Positions 8,579-16,960 of a DNA stretch of 50,742 bases are shown here, piece after piece. The notes beneath the pieces are model-generated. The model did no database searches. It was not told the DNA's origin and saw only the letters and a list, made by a program, of their open reading frames with translations. A program made the position numbers and the translations under genes. The stretch's first letter is position 1, and every line of letters begins with the position of its first letter. Origin of the DNA: Clostridiales bacterium (lineage in GTDB: Bacteria > Bacillota > Clostridia > Saccharofermentanales > Saccharofermentanaceae); the NCBI GenBank assembly GCA_017478485.1, contig JAFVDI010000042.1, forward strand, positions 1-50,742. The letters run 5' to 3'.

Positions 8579-9511
8579 ATGGCTAGCGGAATTAATAAGA
8601 AACTTCTTGCTAAGAAGGACATGAACTTCTTTAGGGAGTTCACGGCCAACGCAGCAAGAGCAGCAAGAATGTTGGGCTACGCAATGGTAGGCGGTATTCT
8701 TGTAGTTTTCATCGTACTTGGCTTGATCGGTTATCTGGCAGTCAGAAACTTCATGAAGCAGCAGGATATTGATGCTATTACTGCTGAGCTTGCAGGTCCT
8801 GAATATGCCGGACTCGAAGAGAAGGCCAAGCAGCTCCAGGAAGAGCTGAATCAGAAGAATAACTACTACTTCGCATTAACAACAATGCGTACAAACGTTG
8901 ACAGAGTTGCTACAGTTCCGATGGAGATTCCCGGAATCCTTGCAAAGAGCATCCCGAGCGATACCTACATCACAGACTATGCAATCAACGGATCATCGAT
9001 CAAGTACAATGGTTATTCATTTACTTATTACAGCCCTGTTGACATGGTTAACATGCTGAATACAGCTAAGGTATTCACATCCAGACCTCTGTTCAATATT
9101 GCCCGTGTTGACGGAACAACGATTGGCGGACCGGAAGTTTTCTATAACTCAAAGACCGGCGATGCACTCCCGCTCAACAACTATTACACATTTAGTATCG
9201 ACGGAACTCTCATCTCTAAGGTTTATATCTCTATCGGACGTTATCTTAACGGCACGACAGTCAAGAGCCTTTCCGGTGTTGAGACCACAGAATACAATGC
9301 AGGCGCTGAATACAATTTCACAGAAGGCATTGATACTTATGTTTCCGGTGGTGTTACATACAACCTCGTCAGAGTTACAGTTGACGGTACGGATATCACA
9401 CCTGATAACCTTGCAAGCATCAAAGCATCTCATGCATTCAGCGGAACAGCAAAAGCTAATACTGAGATAAACCTTTATTACGAGGTTGCTCAGGCACAGC
9501 CTGCGCAGTAA
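8579..9511 (+). CDS. pilN: PilN-like type IV pilus assembly protein
   Basis: 310 residues. A basic cytoplasmic tail of about 38 residues (including a KKLLAKKDMNFF stretch) is followed by one membrane helix (about 39-58), a coiled-coil-like segment rich in Glu and Gln (about 62-95) and a mainly beta extracytoplasmic domain. Position after pilM and topology identify it as PilN. It is longer than proteobacterial PilN (about 200 residues) because of an expanded Thr/Tyr-rich domain beyond residue 140. Sequence similarity is weak, so the name rests on context. AGGAGG lies upstream of the ATG. Confidence 0.75.
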   Translation: MASGINKKLLAKKDMNFFREFTANAARAARMLGYAMVGGILVVFIVLGLIGYLAVRNFMKQQDIDAITAELAGPEYAGLEEKAKQLQEELNQKNNYYFALTTMRTNVDRVATVPMEIPGILAKSIPSDTYITDYAINGSSIKYNGYSFTYYSPVDMVNMLNTAKVFTSRPLFNIARVDGTTIGGPEVFYNSKTGDALPLNNYYTFSIDGTLISKVYISIGRYLNGTTVKSLSGVETTEYNAGAEYNFTEGIDTYVSGGVTYNLVRVTVDGTDITPDNLASIKASHAFSGTAKANTEINLYYEVAQAQPAQ

Positions 9512-9529
9512 TAAGGAGGTATCATACAG

Positions 9530-10579
9530 ATGAATAATTTATCAGCCCGTGAAAAAACCGGAATATATGTAATTTCATTACTGATCCTCATACTGCTCGG
9601 ATATATTCTCGGTATTAGAACATTAAATAATAAGTATACTGTACTTGAAAAGCAGTACAACGAACTCGTACAGAGGAGAGAATATCTCAATCAGCTGAAA
9701 GCAAACGTTGCTCAGACAACGGATGAAATCAAAAAGTTGAATGAAGCCATTTCCAAGGTTGAGTTGTCATTCATCGACAAGCTTGAGAATGAGTGCCTTA
9801 TGCAGTATGTTCTTAAGACTTTCGAAGACAGCGGCATTCCGTACATGGCTGACATCACAACTGAAGATGTACCTTGCAATGCAATTGCATATGCAGACGG
9901 AACAACTTCACCTGACGTTCTCCAGTGCACAAGAGTCAAGGTTACTTATGCATCAACAGACGGATACATCATTCCTGCATACAACCTCAGCATTGATACA
10001 GTTTCCAAGCCTGCTGAAGGCGAAAAGGATGCAAAGTCTAAGGTAAAGGAACTCATCGGTAAGATGGGTAAGGAAGAGTATGCTGAAGCTAAGGGTTATG
10101 ACGAATTCCTTAAGGGTCTCGAAAAGATGTCTAAGGAAAATCCCGGATGCATCAAGGTTACTGATCTTACAGCAACATCTAAGAACGGTTTCTTCATTCT
10201 TACAGCAAATATCGACTTCTATGGAACAGTTCTGACAAACCGTGTATCTGTCGACGACAGCAAGGCCGCTTACACATACTGGACCGGTCATACTAATGTT
10301 GATACATCAGGCGGTTTCATCGGATTCCCTTATGTTGTCAAGAATGAGAAGAGCTTGTGGAACGGCTATGTCCTCAATACCTTTGAAGCTCTTGGTGAAA
10401 GACCGTTCGCAGCTTACTGGGCAAATGCAGCATTTTCTGCTAAGACAAGTGGCAATGGTGCTCTTGCTAAGTTCTTCAATGTTAAGGATCCCAGAACCAT
10501 TGAAGTAACAAAGCAGACAAAGAAGGGTAAGAAGGCTGCTAAGGCTACCACACCTTCGATCGTTAAAGTAGGTGCATAA
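9530..10579 (+). CDS. pilO: PilO-like type IV pilus assembly protein
   Basis: 349 residues: a short cytoplasmic tail, one membrane helix (about 10-26, VISLLILILLGYILGI), a coiled coil (about 30-85), then an extracytoplasmic domain. The C-terminus is very basic (KKGKKAAKA). Topology and its place after pilN fit PilO, the PilN partner. It is much longer than the roughly 200-residue proteobacterial PilO. There is no pilP or pilQ after it, consistent with a cell lacking an outer membrane. AAGGAGG precedes the start by 10 bases. Confidence 0.7.
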   Translation: MNNLSAREKTGIYVISLLILILLGYILGIRTLNNKYTVLEKQYNELVQRREYLNQLKANVAQTTDEIKKLNEAISKVELSFIDKLENECLMQYVLKTFEDSGIPYMADITTEDVPCNAIAYADGTTSPDVLQCTRVKVTYASTDGYIIPAYNLSIDTVSKPAEGEKDAKSKVKELIGKMGKEEYAEAKGYDEFLKGLEKMSKENPGCIKVTDLTATSKNGFFILTANIDFYGTVLTNRVSVDDSKAAYTYWTGHTNVDTSGGFIGFPYVVKNEKSLWNGYVLNTFEALGERPFAAYWANAAFSAKTSGNGALAKFFNVKDPRTIEVTKQTKKGKKAAKATTPSIVKVGA

Positions 10580-10640
10580 AGGATGATGCGATTGGGGAAA
10601 TGCAATTGTGGCGAAAATTTGAAAAAAAATGAAAAACCTA

Positions 10641-10668
10641 TTGCATTTCTCCATAATCGTGTTATACT
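10641..10668 (+). promoter_or_regulatory. Strong putative promoter of the short pilin gene
   Basis: TTGCAT (10641-10646), 16-base spacer, TATACT (10663-10668), with a TG one base before the -10 (extended -10, TGTTATACT). It lies 42 bases before the pilin ATG and separates pilin expression from the machine genes. Confidence 0.7.
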
Positions 10669-10709
10669 TCAAGTACAAACTCAATAAACCTTACAGGAGG
10701 AAATTCAAA

Positions 10710-10913
10710 ATGAAGAAGATTCAGAAGTCAAAGAAGGGTTTCACCCTCGTAGAAATGGTACTCGTTATCGCTATCATCGTTATCCTTGCAGCGGTTCTCG
10801 TACTCGGTATCGGTACATATCTCCAGAGGGCTAGAGCAGCTTCTTCTTCCATCGCAGCTCACAACAGCTCAATCTCTGTAGTTCGTTCACAGATCGACGC
10901 AGCTCTCAGCTAA
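10710..10913 (+). CDS. Very short type IV pilin, probably a major subunit
   Basis: 67 residues from the ATG at 10710, placed by AGGAGG at 10695-10700. The class III prepilin signal is clear: basic leader ending KKG, cleavage before Phe-11, and Glu at mature position 5 (FTLVEMVLVIAIIVILAAVL). The mature protein is only about 57 residues: the N-terminal helix and a short Ser/Ala-rich amphipathic tail, with no globular beta domain and no cysteines. Its own extended -10 promoter and its own strong terminator indicate high, independent expression, so a major-pilin role is likely though not shown. In size it resembles the short PilA of Geobacter, but it has only two aromatic residues (Phe 1 and Tyr 27 of the mature form). 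Confidence 0.88.
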   Translation: MKKIQKSKKGFTLVEMVLVIAIIVILAAVLVLGIGTYLQRARAASSSIAAHNSSISVVRSQIDAALS

Positions 10914-10938
10914 TCTTTAAGATTTAACAGAGAACAAG

Positions 10939-10967
10939 GAGCGGGGATTTATTCCCCGCTCTTTTTT
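10939..10967 (+). terminator. Rho-independent terminator after the short pilin
   Basis: Perfect 9-bp stem GAGCGGGGA / TCCCCGCTC (10939-10947 with 10953-10961), 5-base loop and six T residues. Confidence 0.9.
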
Positions 10968-11009
10968 ATCTTTTTTGTAAACATTTTTAACAAATTGTGA
11001 ACAAATCTA

Positions 11010-11037
11010 TTGAAAATATTCTTGAAGCAGTTATAAT
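11010..11037 (+). promoter_or_regulatory. Putative promoter of the minor-pilin genes
   Basis: TTGAAA (11010-11015), 16-base spacer, perfect TATAAT (11032-11037), 51 bases before the next pilin start and just after the preceding terminator. Confidence 0.7.
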
Positions 11038-11088
11038 ATGATTGTAATAGAATTAGATTAATAGTCATCATTCTAGCTGGAGGCTGTT

Positions 11089-11313
11089 ATGCGTAGAATA
11101 AACAAGCATAGTCAAAACTTACGCGGTTTCACATTGGTAGAAATGTTGCTCGTAATCGGAATCATTATTATTCTTGCCGGCGCTGTTGCGCTTGGTGTGT
11201 CGGATACTCTTGATCCTGCAAGAAGAGCACAGGAAAATATCAGTGCAAAAGCTGTAGCTGCTTCGCAGTCAATTGCAGGCAGCGAGCTGCATCTTAAGAA
11301 TCTGGGCTTTTAA
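11089..11313 (+). CDS. Short type IV pilin-like protein
   Basis: 74 residues with a class III prepilin signal: leader of 13 residues ending LRG, then FTLVEMLLVIGIIIILAG with Glu 5. The mature form is about 61 residues: one long helix and a short tail rich in Ala, Gln and Glu. It resembles the 67-residue pilin but diverges after the hydrophobic core. It is the first gene of a three-gene run of pilin-like proteins and may be a second subunit or a priming minor pilin. A CTGGAGG site precedes the ATG. Confidence 0.82.
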   Translation: MRRINKHSQNLRGFTLVEMLLVIGIIIILAGAVALGVSDTLDPARRAQENISAKAVAASQSIAGSELHLKNLGF

Positions 11314-11324
11314 GGAGGTCTGAC

Positions 11325-11984
11325 ATGAAAAGGTTTTCTAAGTTAAAGAATAGGAAAGGCTTTACCCTTCTTGAAACCCTGCTTGCAACATGCATTCTTG
11401 TTATTGTCAGTTCAATGCTTATGCAGGGCTTTATAACCGCAATGGGTTATTCTTATAATTCATCAGTTTATTCAAGATCTGCATCTTATAACAGCCAGTT
11501 GTGCGTAACACAGCTCGCAGAATGGTCAAAGCGTGCAGACGGCGTTGCAAGTATCAACGCAGATAATTCTATCAATACAGAGACTCGTCCTTATTATGAA
11601 GTTGGTAAGGTAGGCTATAATCAGACAGGATCATTCGCAAATCTTAAGACGCTTAAATTCGGCACTCTTGGAAAAGTAAGAGTTGCAGTTTATGAGCAGA
11701 AGGATGTTAATGATGATGATGGTATCGCTCCTGATATGATCCAGGGTTCTTCCCAGATTGGTGCTTTCTCTGCTGAAACTATTGTGAGCAATCCTAATGC
11801 AGTAGCAGACAACCGTACAATTCTTTTCTACTATCCGACAAATAACGGTGAAGATCCGTCCAGACCTTATTTTGGCAACACTCACGTTTATCTTCAGAAC
11901 GGATCTACTTATGTTTGGGGCTATGATGATCCGACTCAGCCCGATGGCGTAAAAGTTCTCAGTACTATTACCAATAGGCAGTAA
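11325..11984 (+). CDS. Minor pilin / pseudopilin with class III signal
   Basis: 219 residues. The leader MKRFSKLKNRKG is followed by FTLLETLLATCILVIVSSML, with Glu 5 of the mature form present. After the helix comes a roughly 185-residue domain rich in Tyr, Asn and Ser, probably beta. Size and order are like PilV/PilW-type minor pilins or GspI/J pseudopilins, but I see no specific subfamily mark. AAGGAGG lies upstream, 11 bases after the previous stop. Confidence 0.8.
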   Translation: MKRFSKLKNRKGFTLLETLLATCILVIVSSMLMQGFITAMGYSYNSSVYSRSASYNSQLCVTQLAEWSKRADGVASINADNSINTETRPYYEVGKVGYNQTGSFANLKTLKFGTLGKVRVAVYEQKDVNDDDGIAPDMIQGSSQIGAFSAETIVSNPNAVADNRTILFYYPTNNGEDPSRPYFGNTHVYLQNGSTYVWGYDDPTQPDGVKVLSTITNRQ

Positions 11985-12004
11985 GAGAATTGGAGGATGT
12001 TATT

Positions 12005-12601
12005 ATGAAGCGTTTACATAACAATAAGCGAGGTTTTACCCTTGTAGAAATGATGCTTGCTCTTGCTATTATCATTGTTATCGGTTGGACTACCGTAGCA
12101 CTGATGGTTGCAACCAGGGATTCATTTATGACCTCATATAATACGAATGATTCTTCTGATTACGCTGTTCTTTATGCAAATGGTATCGAGAACACATATT
12201 TAGCGCATACTCAGTATAAGACGAACACAACGATCACGATCAATCCGAATAAATCTATTTTAACGGATAACGGAACCCAGGTATTTGCTCCTAACCAGAT
12301 GACAACAAAGAATGTTAACAGCGGTGCTGTTGTTGATAAGTGGGAGATCAGAGCATACTTTTTCGTTGATACTGAAGCTTCCGGTCAGCAGATCGTTAAA
12401 TACAGGGTTTTCGTAGTTGATAACTATTACAGCCCTTCTTACAGAGTAATGTGTGTCCATGAGGATGCAGTTTGGGCTCCTCATATGGGTTACGGAAAGG
12501 TTGCACTTTCAAACACTCATTCAGGTGATGCTGTAGATACATTCCTCAGAGGTCATTATAATCTGACGAATTGGTGTGATACCCTTAAATACACTCCTTG
12601 A
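12005..12601 (+). CDS. Minor pilin / pseudopilin with class III signal
   Basis: 198 residues from the ATG at 12005, with TTGGAGG 8 bases upstream; an in-frame TTG at 11990 is the first codon of that ribosome site and is unlikely to be used. Leader MKRLHNNKRG, then FTLVEMMLALAIIIVIGW with Glu 5. The remaining domain is about 160 residues, Thr/Asn/Tyr-rich. It closes the pilus locus just before a terminator and probably joins the previous protein in a tip or initiation complex (inference). Confidence 0.8.
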   Translation: MKRLHNNKRGFTLVEMMLALAIIIVIGWTTVALMVATRDSFMTSYNTNDSSDYAVLYANGIENTYLAHTQYKTNTTITINPNKSILTDNGTQVFAPNQMTTKNVNSGAVVDKWEIRAYFFVDTEASGQQIVKYRVFVVDNYYSPSYRVMCVHEDAVWAPHMGYGKVALSNTHSGDAVDTFLRGHYNLTNWCDTLKYTP

Positions 12602-12632
12602 TTTCAGGTCTATTTACTTAAAAGTATCTAAC

Positions 12633-12662
12633 ACTCCGCGGCTAAATACCGCGGAGTTTTTT
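12633..12662 (+). terminator. Terminator at the end of the pilus locus
   Basis: 9-bp GC-rich stem ACTCCGCGG / CCGCGGAGT (12633-12641 with 12649-12657), 7-base loop, then a T run. Confidence 0.9.
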
Positions 12663-12717
12663 ATTGGTAACAGCCTTTGTGATAAAATATGAAAACTAAT
12701 GAAAGGCAGGACGTATG

Positions 12718-13545
12718 ATGAAGATAAACATCGGACTTGATATCGGTGGAAGCACGACAAAGATCGTGGGAATGCGCGGTAAAGAGATCGTTGCAAAAGA
12801 AATCGTAAGAGCCGGAGATCCGGTGACCTCTGCGTTTGGTGCCGTAGGAAAGCTTATCAACGACCACGGTCTTAAGACTGATGATATAAACAGAATAAAC
12901 ATAACAGGAGTAGGATCGTCATATACGACAACTCCGGTATTCGGCATTGAGACTGTTTTGGTCGAGGAGTTCATTTCCACCGGTCTGGGCGGACTTTATC
13001 TTTCCGGTCTTGATCATGCGGTTGTAGTTAGCATGGGCACCGGCACAGCTTATCTTGACGCCTCCTATGAGAGAGTTAAGCACATTATCGGCTCCGGTGT
13101 CGGCGGAGGAACTCTGGCAGGTCTTTGCAATGCAGTGCTTGGCCTCGAAGACGTTATAAAACTTTCAGATATGGCAAAAGAGGGCTCACTTACAGCTTGT
13201 GACCTGACGATCGGAGATATATCAAGAAAAGAGATCCCGGGACTTCCGATGGATGCAACCGCATCAAACTTCGGCAAAGTTGCAGATGACCTCAGCCGTG
13301 AAGACAAAGCAGCCGGAATATTCAATCTTGTTTATCAGGCTATAGGATCCATGTCGGTCCTTACATCAAAGATCTGCGGACTCAACGATATCGTATTCAC
13401 AGGCCAGCTGACGGCTATTCCTGTATGCAAGGATCTCCTGATCCCATTTGCAAAGCTCTATAATGCAAACTTCGTAGTTCCTGATAATGCTGAGTTCGCA
13501 ACTGCGATAGGCAGCTGTCTTGCCGGAACGACGGGGGAGAATTAA
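12718..13545 (+). CDS. Type II pantothenate kinase-like protein (BadF/CoaW-type ASKHA kinase)
   Basis: 275 residues starting MKINIGLDIGGSTTKIVG, the phosphate-1 loop of the actin/hexokinase fold. HAVVVSMGTGTAYL and GSGVGGGTLAGL form the second phosphate loop and the Gly-rich segment typical of type II PanK, and IVFTGQLTA is the adenosine-side strand. PanK phosphorylates pantothenate as the first step of coenzyme A synthesis. Two adjacent ATGs occur (12715 and 12718); either would work with the GGCAGGA site. It ends in a TAATG overlap with the next membrane-protein gene. Confidence 0.85.
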   Translation: MKINIGLDIGGSTTKIVGMRGKEIVAKEIVRAGDPVTSAFGAVGKLINDHGLKTDDINRINITGVGSSYTTTPVFGIETVLVEEFISTGLGGLYLSGLDHAVVVSMGTGTAYLDASYERVKHIIGSGVGGGTLAGLCNAVLGLEDVIKLSDMAKEGSLTACDLTIGDISRKEIPGLPMDATASNFGKVADDLSREDKAAGIFNLVYQAIGSMSVLTSKICGLNDIVFTGQLTAIPVCKDLLIPFAKLYNANFVVPDNAEFATAIGSCLAGTTGEN

Positions 13546-14321
13546 TGGCAGCAAAAAAGAACAGAGCACCTGAACTGGATTTCCTGAGGGGTTTTGCTTT
13601 GATCCTGATGTTTATCCAGCATGTCTCATATGATCTGAAGTATGAGTTCGGAGTACCTGGATTTAATTATCTTGAGTCAAACTGGTTCTGGGCATTTGTT
13701 CATCCGTCATGGCTGGTCATATTCGTAGGCGTTTCAGGAATCTGCTGCACATTTTCCAGGAATAACCTGAAAAGAGGACTTAAGCTTCTCGCAGTTGCAG
13801 CCGGCTTGACACTGGGAACATATCTTATCCAGCGTTTTACGGGGATCCCCTGCCTCATTATATTTAATGTGCTGGCCCTTTTGTCGTTGTCCATACTTCT
13901 TTATACGTTCGTTCAGTTCATTGAAAAGAAGGCTGGAATAAGACCTGCGGTCATTAATGTGCTTCTCGGAGCATTCGGAGTATATTTCACGGTTCTTGGC
14001 GGAACAATAAGCAATATGGATTATTCAACGCAGAATCTGATATTCCTGCCTGTCGGATTTGCGATAAAGAATGCACCTGCAGTTGCAGATTACATGAATC
14101 TGTTTCCATGGCTGGGTGTTTTCATGATCGGATGTGTTATAGGCCGTGTATGTTACTCAGAAAAAAAGTCTCTGCTTACGGATAAAATAAAGAAGCTTCA
14201 TAAGGCAGCTGCTCCGGTAGAATTTATTGGCAGGCATTCTCTGATAATCTATCTTGTTCATCAGCCGGTAGTTTATGGAATCCTTTATCTGATATTTACT
14301 GTTCTTGGAAAGATTAAATGA
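13545..14321 (+). CDS. DUF1624-type multi-pass membrane protein (acyltransferase-like)
   Basis: 258 residues with about seven to eight membrane segments. The N-terminus APELDFLRGFALILMFIQH carries the Arg-Gly and His motif shared by DUF1624 and heparan-alpha-glucosaminide N-acetyltransferase-like proteins, and the C-terminus has IGRHSLIIYLVHQP, a motif common in membrane acyltransferases. It may acylate an envelope glycan using acetyl-CoA, but the substrate is unknown. It overlaps the kinase stop by one base and the next gene by four (ATGA), so translation is coupled. Confidence 0.75.
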   Translation: MAAKKNRAPELDFLRGFALILMFIQHVSYDLKYEFGVPGFNYLESNWFWAFVHPSWLVIFVGVSGICCTFSRNNLKRGLKLLAVAAGLTLGTYLIQRFTGIPCLIIFNVLALLSLSILLYTFVQFIEKKAGIRPAVINVLLGAFGVYFTVLGGTISNMDYSTQNLIFLPVGFAIKNAPAVADYMNLFPWLGVFMIGCVIGRVCYSEKKSLLTDKIKKLHKAAAPVEFIGRHSLIIYLVHQPVVYGILYLIFTVLGKIK

Positions 14322-15514
14322 TAATCCGTTCAAAAAAGAAGAAAAAGACGGTCTCGAAGGTCGTTACCATAATCATCTTTATTTCTGTCATCACCGCGTC
14401 TTATCTTACGGGGCGTTTATTGCCGCGGGATATCGCTGACAGATATTCGTCAGAGGTATTTCCGTTTCTGTCATCCATACCGCAGAAGATCAGTTCTTTT
14501 ACCTCAGTCTCATTGACTGAGATCACGGTCATCGGGGCAGGCTGCCTTGCAGTTCCGCTCCTGATCATTTGGCTGGTATTTCTGATAAAGAAAGCTCTGA
14601 CAAGAGGTGTGGGGAAATATCTGTATAAGAGCCTTAGAAATGTCCTTGCGGTAACCATGGTACTGCTGATCATATTTGAGCTGATGCACGGCTTTAACTA
14701 CAGGAGAACTCCGGCCAGAACCTTATTGGGACTTGGGCAGACAAAGATCTCTTTTGAAGATTACTGCGCGGCACTCGAATGGTCATACGGTGAAATGATC
14801 AAAGCCAGAAAAGAACTTGCAGAAGACAAGAACGGCGTTGCACAGCTTTCCACTGATTTTGAAGAAACGGCCAGATACGCATCCGAAGTAACGGATTCAT
14901 TCTGTGCTTCTTACGGCATTGCCAAATACAAAAGCTTCTCAAGGCCTAAATCAGTCAGGCTGAGTCATTACTGGAGTTACACTTATATCGTAGGCATGGT
15001 CAATCCGGCATACGGCGAAGCAAACATCAACACAGATTATATGGATATAACTTCGATCCCATCAACGATCTGCCACGAACTGTGCCATACGAAAGGTTTC
15101 GCAAATGAAACAGACTGCAACCTCATAGGCGCGCTGGCCTGCCTGACTGCCGAAAGGCCTGATTTCAGATATTGCGGTTACTACACAGTTTTTATCTCCC
15201 TTCTGAACCAGATCGAAACACTTAAAAGGGATAAAGGGTTCAAGTATGAATACAAGATCGATCCCGATGACATAAGGCCGGTCGCACGTGATACCCAGGC
15301 CGCAAATGATTACTGGAAGAAGATCGACGATGAAGTCCTTGATATACAGAAGCGTTTCGGTATCAACATTACGGAGAAGGCGCACGAGGCAAACAATAAA
15401 TTCCTGCAGTCCAACGGAGAAAAAGAGGGCGTCGATACATATAATGTTCCCGAAAACGTATATGTTGATTTCTATATAAAGTATGTTTCACAGAGGAGCA
15501 GCGGAAATGCTTAA
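14318..15514 (+). CDS. DUF3810 family membrane protein with HExxH motif
   Basis: 398 residues. Three membrane helices occupy about the first 135 residues, followed by a soluble domain containing HELCHTKGF near residues 252-260 and then NETDCN. The HExxH plus downstream Glu is the zinc-metallopeptidase arrangement seen in DUF3810 proteins; no substrate is known. It is translationally coupled to the preceding gene and overlaps hemZ by eight bases. Confidence 0.75.
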   Translation: MIIRSKKKKKTVSKVVTIIIFISVITASYLTGRLLPRDIADRYSSEVFPFLSSIPQKISSFTSVSLTEITVIGAGCLAVPLLIIWLVFLIKKALTRGVGKYLYKSLRNVLAVTMVLLIIFELMHGFNYRRTPARTLLGLGQTKISFEDYCAALEWSYGEMIKARKELAEDKNGVAQLSTDFEETARYASEVTDSFCASYGIAKYKSFSRPKSVRLSHYWSYTYIVGMVNPAYGEANINTDYMDITSIPSTICHELCHTKGFANETDCNLIGALACLTAERPDFRYCGYYTVFISLLNQIETLKRDKGFKYEYKIDPDDIRPVARDTQAANDYWKKIDDEVLDIQKRFGINITEKAHEANNKFLQSNGEKEGVDTYNVPENVYVDFYIKYVSQRSSGNA

Positions 15515-16928
15515 AGTTATCCTCAAAGGGCATGATTGTTTTTACGGCATAGCGGATATCTTAAGGATGTTCTATAGCGAGATCTCGGAGGACCGCGAGA
15601 AGGGGTTCGTAACAGCTGCAGATGCTCCGGATCTGACGCTTATAAACACTTTAGAAAATGACGGAAGTTCTGTTACCGAAGTTAAGGAAAGCGGGAAACG
15701 CTATGCTTTTGACGGAGCTCCTCTTGAGACCGGAAGAGAAGTAAGGCGATCTCTTTACATTGCGCTTGAGGATATTACCGGGACCGCTCTTCCTTGGGGA
15801 TGTCTTTCAGGAATAAGACCCACTCTGGTGGCTTCGGAGGAAGAGTCCGCGGAAGAACTTGCAAGGAAATATCTTGTAAGAGAAGACAAAGCTGCACTCG
15901 GATTTGAGACTTCCAGGGAAGAAATGAGACTGCTTGGCCTCGTTCCTCACGATGATCTCAACATCTATGTGGGAGTGCCATTCTGTCCGTCCAGGTGTTC
16001 TTATTGTTCCTTCATTTCGGAGGACATTTCTCATCACATGGGACGGCTCGGTGATTACGAAGCTGCACTTGAAAATGAGATCAGAACGCTTGCTCCGCAC
16101 ATCAACAGAAGAATATCAACTCTTTATATGGGCGGGGGCACACCAACTGTTTTCAGCGATGAACAGTTTGCAAGGCTTCTAGATTGTATCTACGAAAACA
16201 TCAGGATCGATCCATCGTGTGAGGTTACGATCGAAGCGGGACGTCCCGATACTATAACCGGATATAAACTTGATGCCATGCGTTCTCACGGCATAGGCAG
16301 GATATGCATAAATCCCCAGACGATGAGGAATGCTACATTGGCTAAGCTCGGCCGTCTTCATACTTCGGAAAACATCGTAAGGACGTATGAGCTTGCAAGA
16401 GACAAAGGGTTTGAAGTCATCAACATGGATCTTATCGCGGGACTGCCATATGAGACCGGAGATGACTTTGTGGAATCCGTTTCCAAACTCATAAAACTGG
16501 ATCCGGGAAACATAACAGTACATACGCTCTATAAAAAGCGCAGAGCCGCTCTGTCGAAGGAGACGGTGTTGGACAGGGAAGAATCACGCGGAGACATTGA
16601 CGCGGCCGTCAGCGAGGGATACAGGCTCTTATACGAAGCAGGATATCATCCGTATTATCTCTACAGGCAGAAAGATACAGGTCACGGTCTTGAGAATACC
16701 GGTTTTGCGAAAGGCGATACAGGCTGTCTTTACAATGTAGCGATGATGAGCGATGCAAGGGATATATTGTCATTCGGAGCCGGCGGCATGAGCAAAAGAT
16801 GCTTCGAGCAGGACGGTCCGGCTTCAAAACACAGGGTTGAACGGTGCCCAACGGTCAAGGATGCTTTGCGTTATATAAGAGGCAGTTTTGAGGCAGCAGA
16901 GCGCAAACGCGCATTTTTCGGGCTTTGA
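15507..16928 (+). CDS. hemZ: HemZ-type coproporphyrinogen dehydrogenase-like radical SAM protein
   Basis: 473 residues from the ATG at 15507, chosen for AGAGGAG 8 bases upstream. The radical SAM CxxxCxxC is Cys160, Cys164 and Cys167 (VPFCPSRCSYCSF), and the SAM-binding LYMGGGTPT follows. A roughly 150-residue N-terminal domain and the C-terminal YLYRQKDTGHGLENTGFAK are HemZ traits. HemZ is proposed to oxidise coproporphyrinogen III anaerobically in clostridia, but HemN-family members also act as heme chaperones, and no other heme gene is near. Function is therefore family-level. Confidence 0.88.
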   Translation: MLKVILKGHDCFYGIADILRMFYSEISEDREKGFVTAADAPDLTLINTLENDGSSVTEVKESGKRYAFDGAPLETGREVRRSLYIALEDITGTALPWGCLSGIRPTLVASEEESAEELARKYLVREDKAALGFETSREEMRLLGLVPHDDLNIYVGVPFCPSRCSYCSFISEDISHHMGRLGDYEAALENEIRTLAPHINRRISTLYMGGGTPTVFSDEQFARLLDCIYENIRIDPSCEVTIEAGRPDTITGYKLDAMRSHGIGRICINPQTMRNATLAKLGRLHTSENIVRTYELARDKGFEVINMDLIAGLPYETGDDFVESVSKLIKLDPGNITVHTLYKKRRAALSKETVLDREESRGDIDAAVSEGYRLLYEAGYHPYYLYRQKDTGHGLENTGFAKGDTGCLYNVAMMSDARDILSFGAGGMSKRCFEQDGPASKHRVERCPTVKDALRYIRGSFEAAERKRAFFGL

Positions 16929-16960
16929 GAGTATAATATAATACGGAGTTATATTGCGAA

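Noticed and set aside
16932..16942. Overlapping TATAAT pair before the SGNH lipoprotein
   Set aside because: No -35 at a proper distance and no TG extension, so left as a note in the gene entry.
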